From: Streptomyces barringtoniae
GTDB taxonomy: Bacteria; Actinomycetota; Actinomycetes; Streptomycetales; Streptomycetaceae
Direction: 5' to 3'
DNA: 64,000 nucleotides
NCBI RefSeq assembly: GCF_020819595.1
Contig: NZ_JAJHNP010000028.1
Location: forward strand, 59,112 to 123,111
The notes below the pieces were generated by a model that saw nothing but the letters and a program-made list of their open reading frames with translations, was not told where the DNA came from and made no database searches. The translations under genes and the position numbers were made by a program. Position 1 is the stretch's first letter. Each line of letters begins with the position of its first letter. This document shows, one piece after another, positions 60,427 through 64,000 of this stretch.

Positions 60427-60586
60427 GTCTGGGAGGGCGACAGGAGGGGGCCCGGGCCGGGCACGGTTCGGGCCCCCTCATCTGCGTACGCGTCCACCGG
60501 GGGATGACGTCCTGCACGCGTTGCCGTGACCAACGCCGGGTGTGCAGAAAGGTCACGCCGATAAGTGATCGTGCAGCCCTGGACAC

Positions 60587-60943
60587 CTATTCCAGGATGC
60601 CGAGTGCCGTATCCGGTCGGCAGTGGACGCATGCTGGCACCTGCCGCCGCAGCGCGTCGAGCGCCTGGCCCCGGGTCGCCGGGCGGCACCGTCCGCTCTT
60701 GGCGGCCGCCCAGCAGCCGCCGGTGTGTACGGCGTCGATGTTGCTGCGGTTGAGCCCGTACTGGATCAGCCACTCCGGCTCCGGCGGGCGCCGTTCCTCG
60801 CCCTGCCGTCGCTCGCGCTCGCGTCGTTCTTCGTCGGCGATCCACCGGTCGATCAGGGCGAGCTGCCGCGCGGTCTGCTGCTCGACGACGCGGCGGGCGA
60901 ACCGCAGCATGTCGAGGCGGGTCTGCGGGGAATCGTCGTGCAC
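60587..60943 (-). CDS. DUF6233-type protein
   Basis: 118 residues from GTG 60943, with GGAGGA ten bases upstream. It begins VHDDSPQTRLDMLRFARRVV, then a helical charged part (DEERRERERRQGEERRPPEP), PEWLIQYGLN, and the Cys-containing end VHTGGCWAAAKSG and CVHCRPDTALGILE, which I recognise as the DUF6233 layout of Streptomyces. Function unknown; the Cys/His pattern may bind metal. Divergent from the LexA-like gene. Confidence 0.75.
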   Translation of the reverse strand: MHDDSPQTRLDMLRFARRVVEQQTARQLALIDRWIADEERRERERRQGEERRPPEPEWLIQYGLNRSNIDAVHTGGCWAAAKSGRCRPATRGQALDALRRQVPACVHCRPDTALGILE

Positions 60944-60973
60944 TGGGTCTTCCTCCGCGCTGTGCCCGCGTGT

Positions 60974-61010
60974 CTCGCCTTGCCGAGAAAATCGAACACG
61001 CGCTCTAATC
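60974..61010. promoter_or_regulatory. possible degenerate LexA box before lexA-like gene
   Basis: TCGAACACGCGCTCTA (about 60991-61006) resembles the actinobacterial SOS box CGAAC-N4-GTTCG in its left half only; the right half is GCTCT. It lies just before the LexA-like start and between two divergent genes. Confidence 0.35.
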
Positions 61011-61015
61011 TCAGT

Positions 61016-61234
61016 ATGCACCGTGCAGAGCACCTCACCGAAACCCAGGAGCGCGTCCTGCGCTGTATCCGGCAGACGATCGCCGACCGTGGCGAGGCGC
61101 CGACAGTGCAGGAGATCGGGGACGCGGTTGGGATGCGCAGCCGGTCCAGCGTTCACTACCAGCTGGTCGAGTTGGAGACGAAGCAGGCGATCGTCAGGGA
61201 GCCGGGCCGGGCGAGAGGGATCCGGCTCGCATGA
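61016..61234 (+). CDS. LexA-like DNA-binding domain protein, no protease domain
   Basis: 72 residues from ATG 61016. LTETQERVLRCIRQTIADRG, then PTVQEIGDAVGMRSRSSVHY, then QLVELETKQAIVREPGRARG: the winged helix of LexA. The gene stops there, so the linker and the Ser-Lys self-cleaving domain of full LexA (normally some 200-plus residues) are absent. Its stop overlaps the next start (ATGA). It could compete with LexA at SOS boxes without being inactivated by RecA (inference). Confidence 0.85.
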   Translation: MHRAEHLTETQERVLRCIRQTIADRGEAPTVQEIGDAVGMRSRSSVHYQLVELETKQAIVREPGRARGIRLA

Positions 61235-61422
61235 CCAGCCCGGGCCGCTACCACCTGCTGCTCGCCATCTCCGAGCGGCCGGTTCAGCACGGCTGGTGGC
61301 GGCGGGAGGACGTCGCCCGCGACAAGTTCCACGCCTGGGTCGACCAGTACGGCCGCACCATGCCCGGCGCCCGCGTCACCCTGACCGACGAGGACACGGG
61401 CGACGTACTCGACGACAGGTAG
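61231..61422 (+). CDS. small hypothetical protein
   Basis: 63 residues, start overlapping the LexA-like stop. YHLLLAISERPVQHGWWRRE, then DKFHAWVDQYGRTMPGARVT and TLTDEDTGDVL. Soluble. The coupling to a LexA-like repressor suggests a shared role on an accessory element. Confidence 0.6.
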   Translation: MTSPGRYHLLLAISERPVQHGWWRREDVARDKFHAWVDQYGRTMPGARVTLTDEDTGDVLDDR

Positions 61423-61436
61423 CTCCCGCCACCGGG

Positions 61437-61682
61437 CTACTCGGCTGGATCCTCCGTGGCGTGCCGGACCGCCTTCTTCACGGCCTGCTCCAGCTCGTAG
61501 CGATTCTCCCCGGACGCCTCGGCATGCGCGGTGACGGCGGCCTGCGCGGCCTCGGCCGCCTCACGCCAGCGCGCCCACTGCGCGTCGTATTCCTCGCCGG
61601 CCAGGCCCGCGAGCTTCGCCCGCTCCTGTTCGGCGGATCGTTCCAGCTTGATCAACTCGTCGGGGACCTCTGCCACGAACAC
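61437..61682 (-). CDS. conserved hypothetical helical protein
   Basis: 81 residues. VPDELIKLERSAEQERAKLA, then GEEYDAQWARWREAAEAAQA, then YELEQAVKKAVRHATEDPAE. A charged two-helix protein of a type common in Streptomyces (general impression). Function unknown. Convergent with the LexA-like operon. Confidence 0.7.
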   Translation of the reverse strand: MFVAEVPDELIKLERSAEQERAKLAGLAGEEYDAQWARWREAAEAAQAAVTAHAEASGENRYELEQAVKKAVRHATEDPAE

Positions 61683-61754
61683 GGATCCTAAGTGGTCAAG
61701 CCTCGAAGTCCTTCGGGGGTTGACGCGGTGGTGGGCATGGCGCCGGAGGGGTAG

Positions 61755-61880
61755 TCAGGCGTCGAGGCGCTGGAGTTGGGCTCGCAGGTTCAGTCGGGTG
61801 TCGGCATAGGTGCCGATGCTGGGCGGAGCCCGTACTTGTCTCGCGAGGTAGCGGCGCTGGCCGCCGGGGACTTGCGCCAT
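61755..61880 (-). pseudogene. short coding-like remnant
   Basis: 41 codons from ATG 61880: MAQVPGGQRRYLARQVRAPP, then SIGTYADTRLNLRAQLQRLD. Well-formed codons but too short to assign. It may be the 3' end of a lost gene. Confidence 0.3.
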
Positions 61881-61983
61881 GCCCGGGAGCTCACTGAGCC
61901 GAGGGCCGGCGCCGGCGCCACTAGTGACGGTCACGCTTTGAGTGGCCGCAATCTACCCTCGCTTCGAGCGCCAGGGGTTGTTC

Positions 61984-61999
61984 TTGAATGAGCGCTCAT
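61984..61999. promoter_or_regulatory. TetR-type operator before tetR
   Basis: TTGAATGAGCGCTCAT contains the perfect palindrome ATGAGCGCTCAT (61988-61999), 13 bases before the regulator start. Confidence 0.7.
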
Positions 62000-62012
62000 A
62001 TATGTTTGCCCT

Positions 62013-62597
62013 ATGCCCAGACCTCGAGAGTTCGAGCCCGACACCGTCCTGAACGTGGCCATGCTGCGGTTCTGGGAGCGCGGGTACCGGGCGACGTCCA
62101 TCGAGGATCTGGTGAAGGCGACCGGGGTGAAGCCCGGCAGCCTCTACAGCGCCTTCCCCGGCGGTAAGCACGCGCTGTTCCTGAAGTCGTTGGAGCGTTA
62201 CTCCAAGCTGGTCGTCCCCGAGAAGCTGGGCGAGCTGGAGGCTTCGGGCGCGTCGGTGGCCGAGATCCGCGGCTACTTCGACGGGCTGGTGCGCGACCTG
62301 CTCAGCCCTGAGGGCCGGCAAGGCTGCCTGCTCGTCAATACGGCGATCGAGAAGGCAGCCGAGGACGACGGGGCGGCGGCCGTCGTACGCGGCCATTTGG
62401 CCCGGCTCGAACGGTGCATGACCCACGCGCTGGAGAACGCGGCTCGTAGGGGTCAGGTGCGCGCCTCGCTGGACTGCCCTGGCAGCGCCAAGCTGCTGGT
62501 CGCGACATGCCAGGGGCTGATGGTGGTCGGAAAGGCGAATCCCGACGAGGCGCTCCTGCGGGCGATCGTCGACAACGCCTTCGCCGCTCTCGGCTGA
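62013..62597 (+). CDS. TetR-family transcriptional regulator
   Basis: 194 residues. The helix-turn-helix is FWERGYRATSIEDLVKATGV followed by KPGSLYSAFPGGKHALFLKS. The ligand domain has GQGCLLVNTAIE-like sequence (RQGCLLVNTAIEKAAEDDGA). Very close to the AcrR/YcdC-like group that governs neighbouring oxidoreductases. Paired with the downstream quinone oxidoreductase gene, whose promoter holds a similar operator. Confidence 0.93.
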   Translation: MPRPREFEPDTVLNVAMLRFWERGYRATSIEDLVKATGVKPGSLYSAFPGGKHALFLKSLERYSKLVVPEKLGELEASGASVAEIRGYFDGLVRDLLSPEGRQGCLLVNTAIEKAAEDDGAAAVVRGHLARLERCMTHALENAARRGQVRASLDCPGSAKLLVATCQGLMVVGKANPDEALLRAIVDNAFAALG

Positions 62598-62610
62598 CGG
62601 CCAGCCACAC

Positions 62611-62632
62611 GGGCCACCGTACGGGGTGGCCC
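62611..62632 (+). terminator. Rho-independent terminator after tetR
   Basis: Stem GGGCCACC / GGTGGCCC with loop GTACGG, followed by CTCTTTTTC. It separates tetR from the next gene, which therefore needs its own promoter. Confidence 0.85.
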
Positions 62633-62650
62633 TCTTTTTCGCACCCATAG

Positions 62651-62666
62651 TTGAATACACGCTCAA
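62651..62666. promoter_or_regulatory. second TetR-type operator
   Basis: TTGAATACACGCTCAA shares TTGAAT and CGCTCA with the site at 61984-61999, and its ends TTGA / TCAA are symmetrical. It lies 15 bases before the oxidoreductase start. Confidence 0.6.
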
Positions 62667-62681
62667 GAATGGAGCCACGGC

Positions 62682-63662
62682 ATGAAGGCCATCGTCATTT
62701 CCGCCCACGGCGGCCCCGAGGTGCTCACCCTCACCGAACTGCCCGACCCGGTGCCCGCCGACGGCGAAGTGCTGATCCGGGTCAGGGCGTTCGGCCTCAA
62801 CCACGCCGAGGCGTACATGCGCGGCGGAGCTTGGGGTGAGGTGGCGGCCGTCCCCGGAATCGAGTGCGCCGGAGTGGTCGAGGCCGACCCAGCCGGCGAA
62901 CTCCCCGTCGGGACCCCGGTGGTGGCGATCCTCGGTGGCATGGGCCGGACCCGCAACGGCAGCTACGCGGAACTGGTGACCGTGCCGGCGACCAACGTAG
63001 TGGCCGTGCACCCGTCGCTGGACTGGGCCGACCTGGCCGCGGTTCCCGAGGTGTACGCGACGGCGTGGAGCGGCCTGTTCGGCAATCTGGACCTGCGGCC
63101 GGGCGAGACGATCGTGGTGCGGGGAGCGACATCCTCGCTCGGCCAGGCCGCCGTCAACCTCGCGGTCGACCACAGGGCGACCGTGCTCGCCACGACCCGG
63201 AACCCGGCGCACGTACGGCTGTTGAAGGAGCTCGGGGCCACGGATGTGCTCATCGACGACGGCGTGCTCGCCGCCCAGGTCAGGGAGCGGGAGGTCAGCG
63301 TCGACGCGGTGTTCGACGTCGTCGGCAACAGCGTCCTGCGCGACTCGCTGGCCCTGGTGCGACCCCGTGGCCGGGTGTGCCAGCTCGGCTTTCTGGGCGG
63401 CTTCGACCCGGTGCGGGACTTCGACCCGATCACCGATCTCCCCAGCGGGGTCCAGCTCAGCTTCTTCGGCAGCGCCTTCGTCCTGGGCACCCCCGCATTC
63501 CCGCTCACCGACGTGCCGTTGGACGAGATCTACGCCAAAGTCGCAGCCGGTGCCCTCCGGGCCCGCCCCACCCGGGTCTTCCGGTTCGACGAGATCGTCG
63601 AAGCCCACCGGGTCATGGAGGCCGGAGAAGCCCTCGGCAAGATGGTCGTCACCCTCGATTGA
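62682..63662 (+). CDS. quinone oxidoreductase-like (zinc-free MDR) protein
   Basis: 326 residues. MKAIVISAHGGPEVLTLTEL and the substrate-domain part FGLNHAEAYMRGG are typical of the quinone oxidoreductase branch of the medium-chain family. The nucleotide site is TIVVRGATSSLGQAAVNLAV (AxxGxxG variant). No zinc ligands. It is probably induced through the TetR protein by a reactive quinone or similar compound (inference). Confidence 0.93.
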   Translation: MKAIVISAHGGPEVLTLTELPDPVPADGEVLIRVRAFGLNHAEAYMRGGAWGEVAAVPGIECAGVVEADPAGELPVGTPVVAILGGMGRTRNGSYAELVTVPATNVVAVHPSLDWADLAAVPEVYATAWSGLFGNLDLRPGETIVVRGATSSLGQAAVNLAVDHRATVLATTRNPAHVRLLKELGATDVLIDDGVLAAQVREREVSVDAVFDVVGNSVLRDSLALVRPRGRVCQLGFLGGFDPVRDFDPITDLPSGVQLSFFGSAFVLGTPAFPLTDVPLDEIYAKVAAGALRARPTRVFRFDEIVEAHRVMEAGEALGKMVVTLD

Positions 63663-63873
63663 ACCCCCAGACTCTCCGTCAGCTGCCAAGGGCGCTCGCC
63701 GCGCCGTAGGAAATCGGCCTGGTTCTCCCCGCGCTGCGACAACACGGACCGGCCCGACTGGCTAACAAACCGGGCGTGACGTGCCGTCGCACAATACGGG
63801 GACGGGTGCGGCATAGGTGCCGGCCCGTCCCCCCCACCATCCCCCACCGATCGGTCGTCCTCCTTCCGTGCCT

Positions 63874-64000
63874 GTGTGCCCCGCCGTGCCCGTGGTGCTG
63901 ACCGCCTCCGAGCGCCACCGGCTGAAGAAGATGGCCTACGGCCACAAGGCACCGCACCAGGCCCGGAAGCGGGCAGCCATCGTGCTGCTGGCGGCCCGGG
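63874..64000 (+). CDS. IS630-family transposase, N-terminus only (window end)
   Basis: From GTG 63874: VPVVLTASERHRLKKMAYGH then APHQARKRAAIVLLAAR. The pattern matches the helix-turn-helix start of IS630-type transposases. The rest lies beyond the window. Confidence 0.7.
   Translation, partial: MCPAVPVVLTASERHRLKKMAYGHKAPHQARKRAAIVLLAAR

Overview
The window is high-GC (about 70%) actinobacterial DNA and reads as Streptomyces. Codon use is GC3-rich, GTG and TTG starts are common, and the gene families are typical of the genus: NarL-type two-component pairs, a chaplin-like rather than enteric gene density, Ku with a lysine tail, DUF5959 and DUF6233 proteins, and several P450s. The mixture of insertion sequences, gene relics and accessory genes points to a plastic, probably subterminal, part of the chromosome. 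I cannot name a species.

Layout. 0-5 kb: the C-terminal two thirds of an RHS/YD-repeat polymorphic toxin, a probable immunity gene, a strong terminator and small orphan genes. 5-9.6 kb: an M48-type peptidase with a damaged zinc motif, a degenerate tRNA-like sequence, a two-component system and a rhomboid-like membrane protein cut by an IS6 relic. 10.4-13.9 kb: an IS110/IS1111 element nested inside an IS1380 element. 13.8-24.5 kb: a compact terpenoid gene cluster. It holds an ABC exporter, three P450s, a PapA-type acyltransferase, a class I terpene synthase, an ACP and a ketosynthase, and it is bounded on both sides by IS ends. 24.5-25.5 kb: truncated ISL3 and IS1380 relics. 25.7-30.6 kb: peptidase E, a serine recombinase, and an F420-dependent oxidoreductase framed by 40-bp inverted repeats, then a Gfo/Idh/MocA oxidoreductase and a deazaflavin-dependent nitroreductase. 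30.9-39.6 kb: a MarR regulator, a P450/ferredoxin/ferredoxin-reductase/MFS operon, a second two-component system, a small secreted His/Asp-rich peptide and an anti-sigma ATPase. Two nearly identical AT-rich palindromes frame this block. 39.8-44.6 kb: an SDR, recombinase relics and a complete IS5-family element carrying a DUF5959 passenger gene. 44.7-49 kb: an alcohol dehydrogenase/cupin/carboxymuconolactone-decarboxylase-like/MFS operon with a divergent MmyB-type regulator. 49-61.7 kb: an accessory region with repeats, an NB-ARC/TPR STAND protein, small peptides, a frameshifted plasmid-type replication-relaxation gene, ku, two DUF6233 copies and a LexA-like protein that is only a DNA-binding domain. 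62-64 kb: a TetR/quinone-oxidoreductase pair with matching operators and the start of an IS630 transposase.

The most interesting unit is the terpenoid cluster. A terpene synthase and its coupled P450 could make an oxidised terpene. A free-standing ACP plus an intact ketosynthase could build an acyl chain, and the PapA-like acyltransferase could move it onto a hydroxyl made by one of the P450s. The ABC pair could export the product. Two of the P450s and their divergent promoters are copies of each other. Next in interest are the possible invertible segment beside the serine recombinase, the paired MarR-type operators and the cargo-carrying IS5 element.
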